Made by a program: the position numbers and the translations under genes
The notes under the pieces: generated by a model
Database searches by the model: none
Seen by the model: only the letters and a program-made list of their open reading frames with translations
Told to the model about the DNA's origin: nothing
NCBI RefSeq assembly: GCF_012515855.1
Contig: NZ_JAAYXO010000117.1
Location: forward strand, 1 to 64,000
DNA: 64,000 nt
Reading direction: 5' to 3'
Origin: Gordonia sp. (in: high G+C Gram-positive bacteria)
GTDB taxonomy: Bacteria; Actinomycetota; Actinomycetes; Mycobacteriales; Mycobacteriaceae
Shown: in pieces, positions 1 through 9,045 of the stretch
How the letters are laid out: every line of letters starts with the position of its first letter
Numbering within the stretch: position 1 is the stretch's first letter

Positions 1-120
1 ACTGAAGTTCAGTCGGGCGACGTTCATGCCGCACTCTACGAGTTCGGTGATGCTGGCGAGGGAGCTGGTGGCGGGACCGAGGGTGCAGACGATCTTGGTT
101 CGACGAGTCACCCCTTTAGG

Positions 121-1713
121 CTAGCGGTCGCCGTCCGGTGTGTCGCCTCGGTCAGGGTCAAGTGTGGAAGTGGTCTCATCTGCTTCGCCGTCCCCGCTGC
201 GACGGATCTCGATGGACCCTGCCGAACCGCCCGGATTCTGTTCGATGATCGTGATTCCCGACAGCTCTTCGTCGTCGGCCGGAACGATGGTGTACCCCAG
301 CGACGGCGCCGACGAGGCCGCCGGCTCCGCGGACTCTGCCTCGGCCGGATCGTCAGTCGACGCGGATTCCTCGACTGCGGGTTCCTCGACTGCCGGTTCC
401 TCGACTGCGGGTTCCTCCGCTGCCGATTCCTCTACTGCGGGTTCCTCCGCTACCGGTTCCTCGACTACGGGTTCGACTACTGCCGGTTCGTCTACTGCAG
501 GCTCGTCGACCAGCTCGTCGACCACAGGATCGTCGATCGGGACCTCATCGGCGACCGGCTCATCCGGCATGGACTCGGCGGCGACTGCCGCGTCGCCGGC
601 GCCCTGGGCCCACACGCTGTGATCGTGCGCGTCCGGTTCGACGTCGACGGACTCCTCCTCGTACGGCGCGTCCTCGTAGGAGTCGTCGAAGTAGTCGGCG
701 GCGAACTCCCCCTCGTCCTCGCCCTCGTCATCGGCATTGACGGCGAGTTCGTGGTTCTCGGCCTCCCCCGTGCGCGGGAGGTAGCCGACGGCGCCTTCCG
801 CAGCGAGTTCGTCGGCGCGGTCGGGCCAGTACATCGACAGCCCTTCCTCACGTCCCTTCGGCGCCATCACGATGTACAGCGCAGCGCACAGGAAGATGAT
901 CGCGGAGGTGAAGACATTGACGCGCACGCCGAAGATGTGGGTCGCGTAATCGTCGCGCATCAACTCGATGGCGAAGCGGCCGACGCAATAGCCGGCGACG
1001 TACATCGCGAACAGACGACCGTGTCCGACGCGGAAGTAGCGATCGATCAGGACCAGCGCGATGACGACCAGGATGTTCCAGACCATCTCGTACAGGAACG
1101 TCGGATGCACCACCGCGTACACGTCGCCGGTCGAGACCCCGTCGATCAGCTTGTACGAGACGACTCCGTCGGCGTTGGTCCGGTCGTAGATCTCCAGGGC
1201 CCACGGGACAGTGGTCTCGCGACCGAACAGTTCCTGGTTGAAGTAGTTCCCGAGACGGCCGATCGCCTGCGCCAGCAGGATGGCCGGGGCCAAGGCGTCG
1301 CCGAACGACGGCAGCTTGATCCCCATGTTCCGGGCACCGATCCAGGCGCCGACCCCACCGAGCGCCACTGCGCCCCAGATGCCGAGGCCGCCGTCCCAGA
1401 TCCGGAATGCCGCACCGAGCCCCTTGCCGCCGGGCCCGAAGTACGTGCTCCAGTCGGTGAGGACGTGGTAGATCCGGCCACCGATCAGGCCGAACGGGAC
1501 GGCCCACAGCGCGACGTCGATGACCTCGCCGGGCTGTCCGCCGCGCGCCTGCCAGCGCCTGCTGCCCCACCAGACGGCGACGATGATGCCGACGATGATG
1601 CACACGGCGTACGCGCGCAACGGCACGGGGCCGAGGTGCCATACGCCCTGTGCGGGGCTCGGAAGGTAAGCGAGGACGGTTCCGTCAATCACAGGTGCCA
1701 CAGTAGCGTGCAC
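121..1713 (-). CDS. lgt: Prolipoprotein diacylglyceryl transferase with long acidic repetitive C-terminal tail
   Basis: Lgt motifs (GLIGGRIYHVLTDW, AQAIGRLGNYFNQELFG, HPTFLYEMVWN); adjacent to trpA as in other actinobacteria; tail rich in E/P/A/V repeats. Confidence 0.95.
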   Translation of the reverse strand: MHATVAPVIDGTVLAYLPSPAQGVWHLGPVPLRAYAVCIIVGIIVAVWWGSRRWQARGGQPGEVIDVALWAVPFGLIGGRIYHVLTDWSTYFGPGGKGLGAAFRIWDGGLGIWGAVALGGVGAWIGARNMGIKLPSFGDALAPAILLAQAIGRLGNYFNQELFGRETTVPWALEIYDRTNADGVVSYKLIDGVSTGDVYAVVHPTFLYEMVWNILVVIALVLIDRYFRVGHGRLFAMYVAGYCVGRFAIELMRDDYATHIFGVRVNVFTSAIIFLCAALYIVMAPKGREEGLSMYWPDRADELAAEGAVGYLPRTGEAENHELAVNADDEGEDEGEFAADYFDDSYEDAPYEEESVDVEPDAHDHSVWAQGAGDAAVAAESMPDEPVADEVPIDDPVVDELVDEPAVDEPAVVEPVVEEPVAEEPAVEESAAEEPAVEEPAVEEPAVEESASTDDPAEAESAEPAASSAPSLGYTIVPADDEELSGITIIEQNPGGSAGSIEIRRSGDGEADETTSTLDPDRGDTPDGDR

Positions 1714-1746
1714 GCCGTGCCCCGCGACACGCGCATCGAACGACCA

Positions 1747-1789
1747 ACTCCGTACTTCGTTACCACCGGCGGGTAACGAAGTACGGAGT
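1747..1789 (-). terminator. Perfect 18-bp stem hairpin between trpA and lgt
   Basis: ACTCCGTACTTCGTTACC - accggcg - GGTAACGAAGTACGGAGT; intergenic. Confidence 0.65.
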
Positions 1790-1817
1790 AAGGTGCGGGG
1801 TTCTCAGGACCGGGTTC

Positions 1818-2624
1818 TCAGGCGCGGGAGCGTCGCACGCCGTCAGCGAGGTCGGCGACCAGTGCCGCGACCGCGTCCTGACCCTTGTCGGCGGCCGAGA
1901 CGATTGCCGAGCCGACGATGACGCCGTCCGCATAGGCGCCGATCTCGGCGGCTTGGTCGCCGTCGCGCACACCCAGGCCGACGCCGATCGGGATGTCGGA
2001 GTACTCGCGAACCCGGGCGCACAGCGCGGGGGCTGCGTTCGAGACGCTGCTGCGGGCACCGGTGACACCCATGGTCGACGCGGCGTACACGAATCCGCGG
2101 CACGCGTCGACGGTCAGCGCGATGCGCTCGGGGGTGGATGACGGCGCGACCAGATAGATGCGGTCCAGATCGTGCGCGTCGGCCGCCGCATGCCATTCCG
2201 CGCCCTCTTCGGGGATCAGATTCGGGGTGATGAGACCCGCGCCGCCCGCTGCCGCCAGATCGCGAGCGAACGTGTCGACGCCGTACTGGAGCACCAGATT
2301 CCAGTAGCTCATGACCACCGGCTTCGCCCCGGCCGCGGCGATGGCCTCCGCGGCCACCATGACATCGCGGACCCGAGTTCCGCCCGCGAGCGCCTTCTCG
2401 GCGGCGCGCGCGATGGTCGGGCCGTCCATCACCGGGTCGGAGTACGGGATGCCGATCTCGATGATGTCGCAGCCCGCGTCGACCATGGTGCGGACCGTGG
2501 TCAATGAGGTCTCGAGGTCGGGATAGCCGACCGGGAAGTAGCCGATGAGGGCCGCGCGGCCTTCTGCGCGGCAGTCGGCGAAGGTCGCGCCCAGGCGCGA
2601 CGGCGGTGTGGTGTGCGTGCTCAC
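1818..2624 (-). CDS. trpA: Tryptophan synthase alpha chain
   Basis: [32 protein letters not shown] start (VSTHTT) overlaps the trpB stop. Confidence 0.95.
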   Translation of the reverse strand: MSTHTTPPSRLGATFADCRAEGRAALIGYFPVGYPDLETSLTTVRTMVDAGCDIIEIGIPYSDPVMDGPTIARAAEKALAGGTRVRDVMVAAEAIAAAGAKPVVMSYWNLVLQYGVDTFARDLAAAGGAGLITPNLIPEEGAEWHAAADAHDLDRIYLVAPSSTPERIALTVDACRGFVYAASTMGVTGARSSVSNAAPALCARVREYSDIPIGVGLGVRDGDQAAEIGAYADGVIVGSAIVSAADKGQDAVAALVADLADGVRRSRA

Positions 2625-3979
2625 TTGGTGTTCTCCCCTGCTGCCTCGGCGAGGCTCGCTGCGTACTCGGACTCTGACGGCGGCTTGCCGAACAGGCCGA
2701 ACCACTCCGCGGCGGTGTCGACGTCCTTGTCACCCCGACCAGACAGGCACACGATGATCACCGCGCCCTCCCCGAGCTCGCGGCCGAGCTGCAGCGCGCC
2801 CGCCACCGCGTGCGCGGACTCGATCGCCGGGATGATGCCTTCCTTTCGGGACAGGAGGGCCAGCGCATCCATCGCCTCGGCGTCGGTGATCGGACGGTAT
2901 TCGGCACGACCGATCGACATCAGGTGCGCGTGCTCGGGCCCGACACCCGGGTAGTCCAGGCCGGCCGAGATGGAGTGGGACTCGATGGTCTGACCGTCTT
3001 CGTCCTGCAGCAGGTACGAGTACGCGCCCTGGAATGCGCCGGGCGTGCCGCCCGAAAACGTCGCGGCGTGCCGGTCGGTGTCGACGCCGTCGCCCGCCGC
3101 CTCGTAGCCGACCATCCGAACGGAGGCGTCGTCGATGAAGGGATGGAACATTCCGATGGCGTTGGAACCGCCGCCGATGCAGGCGGTCACCGCATCGGGA
3201 AGTCGGCCGATCCGGTCCAGGATCTGGGCCCGCGACTCCAAGCCGATGATGCGCTGCAGGTCGCGGACGATCATCGGGAACGGATGCGGCCCGGCCGCCG
3301 TGCCGAAGCAGTAGTACGTGTTGTCGGCGTTGGTGACCCAGTCGCGGAGAGCCTCGTTGATGGCGTCCTTGAGGGTGGCCGAACCGGTCTCCACGGCGAC
3401 GACCGTCGCACCCAGCAGCCGCATCCGGGCCACGTTGAGAGCCTGCCGCTCGGTGTCGACGCGGCCCATGTAGACCAGGCATTCGAGCCCGAGCAGCGCG
3501 CAGGCCGTTGCGGTGGCGACCCCGTGCTGCCCCGCGCCGGTCTCGGCGATGACGCGCGTCTTGCCCATCTTCTTGGCGAGCAGCGCCTGGCCGAGGACGT
3601 TGTTGATCTTGTGCGACCCGGTGTGGTTGAGGTCCTCGCGCTTGAGGAACAGTCGAGCGCCGCCCGCGTCGCCGCTCAGGCGTTCCGCCTCGTACAGGGG
3701 CGACGGGCGACCGGAGTAATCGCGCTGCAGTCGGTCGAGTTCGGTCAGGAACTCCGAGTCGGTCCGCAGCTTCTCGTACGTTGCCGTGACCTCTTCGATC
3801 ACCGCCATCAAGGCCTCGGGAACGTGGCGACCGCCGAAGACGCCCCAGTGGCCGAGCTCGTCGGGCCCGATCGGGTGGACGTCGGCGACGCCAGCACTGG
3901 CTTGCGGGAATGCCGCCTCGGCGGAGACGTCCTGGGCTGCGTCAGAATTCTCGGTCACGGTTCTCAGTATCCTCATCAA
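2621..3979 (-). CDS. trpB: Tryptophan synthase beta chain (true start may be nearer 3958)
   Basis: [18 protein letters not shown]-lysine motif, [23 protein letters not shown]. Confidence 0.95.
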   Translation of the reverse strand: MMRILRTVTENSDAAQDVSAEAAFPQASAGVADVHPIGPDELGHWGVFGGRHVPEALMAVIEEVTATYEKLRTDSEFLTELDRLQRDYSGRPSPLYEAERLSGDAGGARLFLKREDLNHTGSHKINNVLGQALLAKKMGKTRVIAETGAGQHGVATATACALLGLECLVYMGRVDTERQALNVARMRLLGATVVAVETGSATLKDAINEALRDWVTNADNTYYCFGTAAGPHPFPMIVRDLQRIIGLESRAQILDRIGRLPDAVTACIGGGSNAIGMFHPFIDDASVRMVGYEAAGDGVDTDRHAATFSGGTPGAFQGAYSYLLQDEDGQTIESHSISAGLDYPGVGPEHAHLMSIGRAEYRPITDAEAMDALALLSRKEGIIPAIESAHAVAGALQLGRELGEGAVIIVCLSGRGDKDVDTAAEWFGLFGKPPSESEYAASLAEAAGENTK

Positions 3980-4010
3980 TCGCGGTGAGCAGCAAATGAA
4001 TAACCACTCG

Positions 4011-4043
4011 CCTCGATCCCGTTGGGCACCAACGGGATCGAGG
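4011..4043 (-). terminator. Perfect 15-bp hairpin with 3-nt loop in the trpC-trpB intergenic region (terminator or attenuator-like)
   Basis: CCTCGATCCCGTTGG-gca-CCAACGGGATCGAGG. Confidence 0.6.
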
Positions 4044-4071
4044 TCTGCAGTCAGGGCTTTCTAGTGTCGGC

Positions 4072-4890
4072 TCAGCGCGACGGCCTGGGGCAGGACGGGT
4101 GCGACCCCGCCGCCACCAGGTCTGCCACCGCCAAGCGCGGATCACCACTGGTCACGACGCCCTCGCCGACCAGAATGGCGTCGGCACCCGCACCGGCGTA
4201 GGCCAGCAGGTCAGCGGGGCCGCGGACGCCGGACTCGGCGATCTTGATGACATTGGACGGCAGGCCGGGTGCGATGCGCGCGAACGAATCGCGGTCCACG
4301 TCGAGCGTCTTCAGATTGCGTGCGTTGACGCCGACCACCTTGGCACCGGCTTCCAGCGCCCGATCAGCTTCTTCCTCGGTGTGGACCTCGACCAGGGCGG
4401 TCATCCCCAGCGACTCGGTGCGGTCGAGCAACGACGCCAGCACCGGCTGCTCCAAGGCTGCGACGATCAACAGAATGACGTCGGCGCCGTGCGCGCGGGC
4501 CTCGTGGATCTGGTACGGCCCGACGATGAAGTCCTTGCGCAGGATCGGAATGTTGATGGCGGCGCGCACCGCATCGAGGTCGGCCAGCGAACCACCGAAG
4601 CGACGTTCCTCGGTCAACACGCTCACGATGCGTGCGCCGCCGTCCTCGTAGGCCTTGGCCAGGTCCGCCGGATCGGGGATGTTCGCGAGCTGCCCCTTGG
4701 ACGGACTCGCGCGCTTCACCTCGGCGATGACCGCGACGTCCGACTGGCTGAGCGCGGCCATGGCATCGCGCGGCCGCGGCGCTGCTGCTGCGGCTTCCTT
4801 CACTGCTTCGAGGGGAAGGGCTGCTTCGCGCGCAGCGACGTCAGCCTTGACTCCCTCGATGATCGAATCGAGCACTGACTCACTGGTCAC
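4072..4890 (-). CDS. trpC: Indole-3-glycerol phosphate synthase
   Basis: [51 protein letters not shown]. Confidence 0.95.
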   Translation of the reverse strand: MTSESVLDSIIEGVKADVAAREAALPLEAVKEAAAAAPRPRDAMAALSQSDVAVIAEVKRASPSKGQLANIPDPADLAKAYEDGGARIVSVLTEERRFGGSLADLDAVRAAINIPILRKDFIVGPYQIHEARAHGADVILLIVAALEQPVLASLLDRTESLGMTALVEVHTEEEADRALEAGAKVVGVNARNLKTLDVDRDSFARIAPGLPSNVIKIAESGVRGPADLLAYAGAGADAILVGEGVVTSGDPRLAVADLVAAGSHPSCPRPSR

Positions 4891-5078
4891 GGCGATCGGC
4901 CCCTTTCAACGCTTGTCACCAGACTAAGCACAGCGATCGGTTCGTGGGCGGCCGGGGTCGCTTCGTTCCGGAAGTGGGTTCGGCGAACTCGGGCGGCGAC
5001 GTCGAGTGGATCGATCGACCCAGACGGCCGTCGGTCAGTCGGCTGAGTTGTCGCAGGCGTCGACTACTGTCCGGGATC

Positions 5079-6401
5079 ATGCCTTGGACTCAGGAACGGG
5101 TGCTCGCCGTCGCCCCGGACGCCGCCTCGATGTCGGCAGGCCGCACACTGGCGAAGCCCGGTCCGTGGTCCGGCACCGGCTGCAACGAGTCGTTGCTGTG
5201 GGGGTCGTGCCAGGGCAGCGGAAAGAAGCCGTACCAGGTCAGCATCGACCTCAACGGCCCCGCGTACAAGTGCTCGTGCCCGAGCCGCAAGTTTCCGTGC
5301 AAGCATGCGATCGCCCTCCTGCTCCTCTGGTCGGAGGGTGTGGTCGGTGACGGCACGGCGGCCGACTTCGCCGCCGACTGGGCAGGCGCGCGCAGCCGGC
5401 GCACCGCGTCGACCGGCACTGCGGCCGCCGATGTTTCTCCCGCCGCCGCGCCCGACCCCGCAGCCCGGGCGGCTCGTCGAGCCGAACGCGCCGCGAAGAT
5501 GGACGCGGGCGTCGACGAGTTCTCTCGCTGGTTGTCGGACCTGATGCGCGCCGGCCTGGCCGATGCGATGCGGCGACCGGACGCGTGGTGGGAGGCGGCC
5601 GCCGCACGCTTGGTCGACGCCCAGCTTCCGGGCCTCGCCGAACGCGTTCGGGACACCGCCGGTGACATCACCCACGGCGATCTCGCGCCCGCAGATCTCC
5701 TCGAACGGACCGGTGTGTGGTGGACCATGGCACGCGGATGGACGCGCCGCGAAAGCCTGGCACCCGCCTTGCAGGCCGACCTGCAGACCGCTCTCGGCTG
5801 GCCGATTCCGACGGCCGAGGTACGCGCGGGAGAGCTTCGCGAGGGCGTCTGGATCGTCGTCGGATCGCATCGCACCGAGATCGGGCGCCTCGCTCAGCAG
5901 CGCACCTGGCTGCGGCCGGCGACCATCGACGGCGACCCCGAGTTCGTCGTCGTCCTCGAGACCGCGGGACCGGGGCAGTCGCTCGACGTCCCGCAGTTGG
6001 CCGGCGCTCGGGTGCGCGCGACGCTGGGCGTCTATCCCGGGTCAGCGCCCCGACGGGTCTTGTTCACCGAACCTCCGGCACCGGAACCGACACCGGCGGG
6101 ATCGCGACTGGGGCCGGGCACCACGCTCGCTGCGGCGTTCGCCGGCGCGGCCGATCATGTGGCGCGGGTCCCGTGGCGCGATCTGTATCCCGTGGTCCTC
6201 GACGATGTCGCCCTCGGCGGCCCCGACTGCGACCACCTGGTCGACCCGAACGGTTCCGCCGTGCCGCTGGTCGCGGACACCCCGACGAAAGCGCTCTCCG
6301 CGGTGACCGGCGGCCGTGCCGACCAGGTGTTCGGGGAGCTCGACGGCGGTCGATTCCGGGTCCTCACGGTGCTGGCCGACGGTGAGGTGACGCCGCTGTG
6401 A
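5079..6401 (+). CDS. SWIM zinc-finger domain protein (first gene of five-gene cluster)
   Basis: CxCx(n)CxH motif YKCSCPSRKFPCKHAIALLLLW; ATG 5079 chosen within longer ORF 4944-6401. Confidence 0.85.
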   Translation: MPWTQERVLAVAPDAASMSAGRTLAKPGPWSGTGCNESLLWGSCQGSGKKPYQVSIDLNGPAYKCSCPSRKFPCKHAIALLLLWSEGVVGDGTAADFAADWAGARSRRTASTGTAAADVSPAAAPDPAARAARRAERAAKMDAGVDEFSRWLSDLMRAGLADAMRRPDAWWEAAAARLVDAQLPGLAERVRDTAGDITHGDLAPADLLERTGVWWTMARGWTRRESLAPALQADLQTALGWPIPTAEVRAGELREGVWIVVGSHRTEIGRLAQQRTWLRPATIDGDPEFVVVLETAGPGQSLDVPQLAGARVRATLGVYPGSAPRRVLFTEPPAPEPTPAGSRLGPGTTLAAAFAGAADHVARVPWRDLYPVVLDDVALGGPDCDHLVDPNGSAVPLVADTPTKALSAVTGGRADQVFGELDGGRFRVLTVLADGEVTPL

Positions 6402-7897
6402 GCCTCCCCGATTCCGCTGCTGTCGAACGCTGGCGCCGAGACCTGCTGTCGGCCGCGATCCTCGGCACCGACCGACGTCCATTCCCGGACTCGCCCTTCG
6501 CCGACACCGCGTCCGGCCCGCCCGACGACGAGGTGCTGGCGCGGGTCGCGGTGGCCGCCGCACTGGTTCGCGCGGGTCGACGGCCGACGGTCGCCGACCC
6601 GGTGACACCGGCCACGGCCGAGTCCTCGCCGTACGCACCCCCATCGGCAATCGAACTCCTCGGCGTCTTGATCGACGCGCCGCCCATCGCGCGCGAGGTC
6701 CGGATCCCGCTCCTGAACCGCTGGCTCCAGACCGCGGCCGACCGCGACGCTGTGGTGCCGCCGCGGTTTCTGCCGACGCTGATCGCCCTCGCCGGCACCG
6801 CGCCCGAGCTCCTGCCGAGCCTCCAGCGGGCTTGGGGTCGGCGCGGAGACTGGCTCGCCGAGAAGTCCGGAACCGCCGCGCGGCCGAGCACACCGGACGC
6901 GGCGGACCTGGGTCGCGACTGGGCTCGGTTGCGCACCACGGATGCGGTCGACGCCTTGGCCGCGCTGCGTGAGGGCGACCCGCACGGCGCGCGTGAACTC
7001 ACCGCCGCCCATTGGTCCGAGCTGCCCGCAGCGCTCAAGGAACGGGTTCTCGAGTCGTGGCGGGTCGGGTTGTCCACCGCCGACGAGCCGTTCCTCGACG
7101 CCCTCCTCGACGAGCGCTCGGCGCGTGTCCGCGATGCCGCGCGAGCGCTCCTGCGCGGGCTCCCGACCAGCGCCTTCGGCACCCGGATGGCCGGCCGACT
7201 AGCACCGTTGCTGACCGTCGAGCGTGCGCGCGTCTTCGCCTCGAACACACGGATCACCGTCCTCGCTCCGACCGTGCTCGACGACGCCGCGACACGCGAC
7301 GGCCTGGCAGGCGTTGCCACGGCCGCCGACCGCGCCGCATCCTTGCAGACCGTCCTCACGGCCGCGCCCTTGCGGGCGTGGTGCGAGGCCACCGGCCTGT
7401 CCGTCGAGCGGATCGTCGCGGCGGTCCGCGACGACGACGCCGTGCTCGGCGCGCTGATCCGCGCGACCACCGACCAGCGGAACACCGAATGGGCCCGCGC
7501 GCTGCTGTCGGTGCGGCGCGACCCGAGCCTCATCCGGACCCTGCCCGACCACGAACGCGAGCAGTACCTGCTTCGGCTGCTTCCGACCGACACCGACGTC
7601 GGGTTCCGCGAGCTGCTCGGGCTGGCGGGCGCGCCGTGGAGCCCGCCGATCGCCGACGCGATCCTGGCGCGGGTCACCCGCCCCACGCCGAGGGGCCGGT
7701 CGAGCCACGTCCCGCTCCTGCAGATCCATCATGCGACACGCTTCCCCGCCGAGAGCGTGCCGCGCATCCGCGAGGTCCTCGCCCGCGCCGAACTCCCCGG
7801 CGCCGATGTCGAGATCTCCGAACGCCTGCGGCGCGTGCTGACCACCGCCGTCACCTACCACTCCTTCGACCGTTCCATCCAGGAGGCTTTCTCATGA
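6398..7897 (+). CDS. DUF5691-like protein
   Basis: Long ORF, GTG start overlapping the previous stop by 4 nt; family assigned from neighbourhood and general resemblance only. Confidence 0.65.
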   Translation: MSLPDSAAVERWRRDLLSAAILGTDRRPFPDSPFADTASGPPDDEVLARVAVAAALVRAGRRPTVADPVTPATAESSPYAPPSAIELLGVLIDAPPIAREVRIPLLNRWLQTAADRDAVVPPRFLPTLIALAGTAPELLPSLQRAWGRRGDWLAEKSGTAARPSTPDAADLGRDWARLRTTDAVDALAALREGDPHGARELTAAHWSELPAALKERVLESWRVGLSTADEPFLDALLDERSARVRDAARALLRGLPTSAFGTRMAGRLAPLLTVERARVFASNTRITVLAPTVLDDAATRDGLAGVATAADRAASLQTVLTAAPLRAWCEATGLSVERIVAAVRDDDAVLGALIRATTDQRNTEWARALLSVRRDPSLIRTLPDHEREQYLLRLLPTDTDVGFRELLGLAGAPWSPPIADAILARVTRPTPRGRSSHVPLLQIHHATRFPAESVPRIREVLARAELPGADVEISERLRRVLTTAVTYHSFDRSIQEAFS

Positions 7898-9045
7898 CCG
7901 GATCTCCCACTACCGAGACGACTCCCGCCGCCGACACTCCCGGCGGCACCCCGTCGGGCGTCCTGCGCGCCCATGCCGAGCACGAGTACGCAGCCGAACT
8001 CGCGGCGCTACAGGCCGTGGACGACCGCCCCCGCCCACCGCGCTGGTCGATGTCGCCCTGGGCGGTGACCACCTATCTGCTGGGCGGCACCCTCGCCGAC
8101 GGCACGGTCATCACCCCCAAGTACATCGGCAGCCGCAGGCTCATGGAGATCGCAGTAGCCTCGCTCGCAACCGATCGCGCGCTCCTGCTGCTCGGCGTGC
8201 CGGGCACCGCGAAGTCTTGGGTCAGCGAGCATCTGGCGGCCGCTGTCAGCGGCGATTCCACGCGCGTGGTCCAGGGAACCGCGGGTACCACCGAGGAGGC
8301 GGTCCGGTACGGCTGGAACTACGCCTCGCTCCTGGCCTCCGGCCCGTCCGAGAGCGCCCTGGTCCCCGGTCCGGTGATGCGCGCGATGAACGCCGGATCC
8401 ATCGCCCGGATCGAGGAACTGACCCGCATCCCCGCCGACGTGCAGGACTCGCTGATCACCATCCTGTCGGAGAAGACCCTCCCGATCCCCGAACTCGACA
8501 GCGAGGTCCAGGCGCAACGCGGTTTCAATGTGATCGCGACCGCCAACGACCGCGACAAGGGCGTCAACGACCTCTCCAGCGCACTGCGCCGCCGGTTCAC
8601 CACGGTGGTGCTCCCCCTGCCCGACTCGCTCGACGACGAGGTCTCGATCGTCACCCAGCGCGTCGCGAGCCTGGGAGCCTCCCTCGAACTGCCCGCCGAC
8701 CTGGAGTCGCTGAGCGAGATCCGCCGGGTGGTGACCGTGATGCGCGAGCTGCGCGGCGGGGTGACCGCCGACGGTCGGACCACCATCAAGTCGCCCAGTT
8801 CCACGCTCTCGACCGCCGAGGCCATCTCGGTGGTCACCAGCGGGTTGAGTCTGGCCGCGCACTTCGGTGACGGCGTCGTCGGTGCGCACGACGTCGCGGC
8901 CGGCCTGCTGGGCGCCGTGGTGAAGGACCCCGTCCAGGACTCGGTGATCTGGGACGAGTACCTGGAGACGGTGGTGCGCGGACGCCCCGAATGGGACGAC
9001 CTCTACCGTGCCTGCCGCGACCTGGGCACCGGCGCACCGCGATGA
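7894..9045 (+). CDS. MoxR/RavA-type AAA+ ATPase
   Basis: Walker A LLLGVPGTAKSW, sensor-1 NVIATANDRDKGVNDL, RRRF; ATG overlaps previous stop by 4 nt. Confidence 0.9.
   Translation: MTGSPTTETTPAADTPGGTPSGVLRAHAEHEYAAELAALQAVDDRPRPPRWSMSPWAVTTYLLGGTLADGTVITPKYIGSRRLMEIAVASLATDRALLLLGVPGTAKSWVSEHLAAAVSGDSTRVVQGTAGTTEEAVRYGWNYASLLASGPSESALVPGPVMRAMNAGSIARIEELTRIPADVQDSLITILSEKTLPIPELDSEVQAQRGFNVIATANDRDKGVNDLSSALRRRFTTVVLPLPDSLDDEVSIVTQRVASLGASLELPADLESLSEIRRVVTVMRELRGGVTADGRTTIKSPSSTLSTAEAISVVTSGLSLAAHFGDGVVGAHDVAAGLLGAVVKDPVQDSVIWDEYLETVVRGRPEWDDLYRACRDLGTGAPR

Noticed and set aside
140-622. Ser/Thr/Gly-rich 160-aa ORF opposite the lgt tail
   Set aside because: Complement of the EEPAV repeat tail; no independent evidence for translation.
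3942-4148. Trp-rich leader peptide ([10 protein letters not shown]) near trpC-trpB
   Set aside because: The Trp-rich part lies in an alternative frame inside the trpC 3' coding end, so it is probably a shadow frame.
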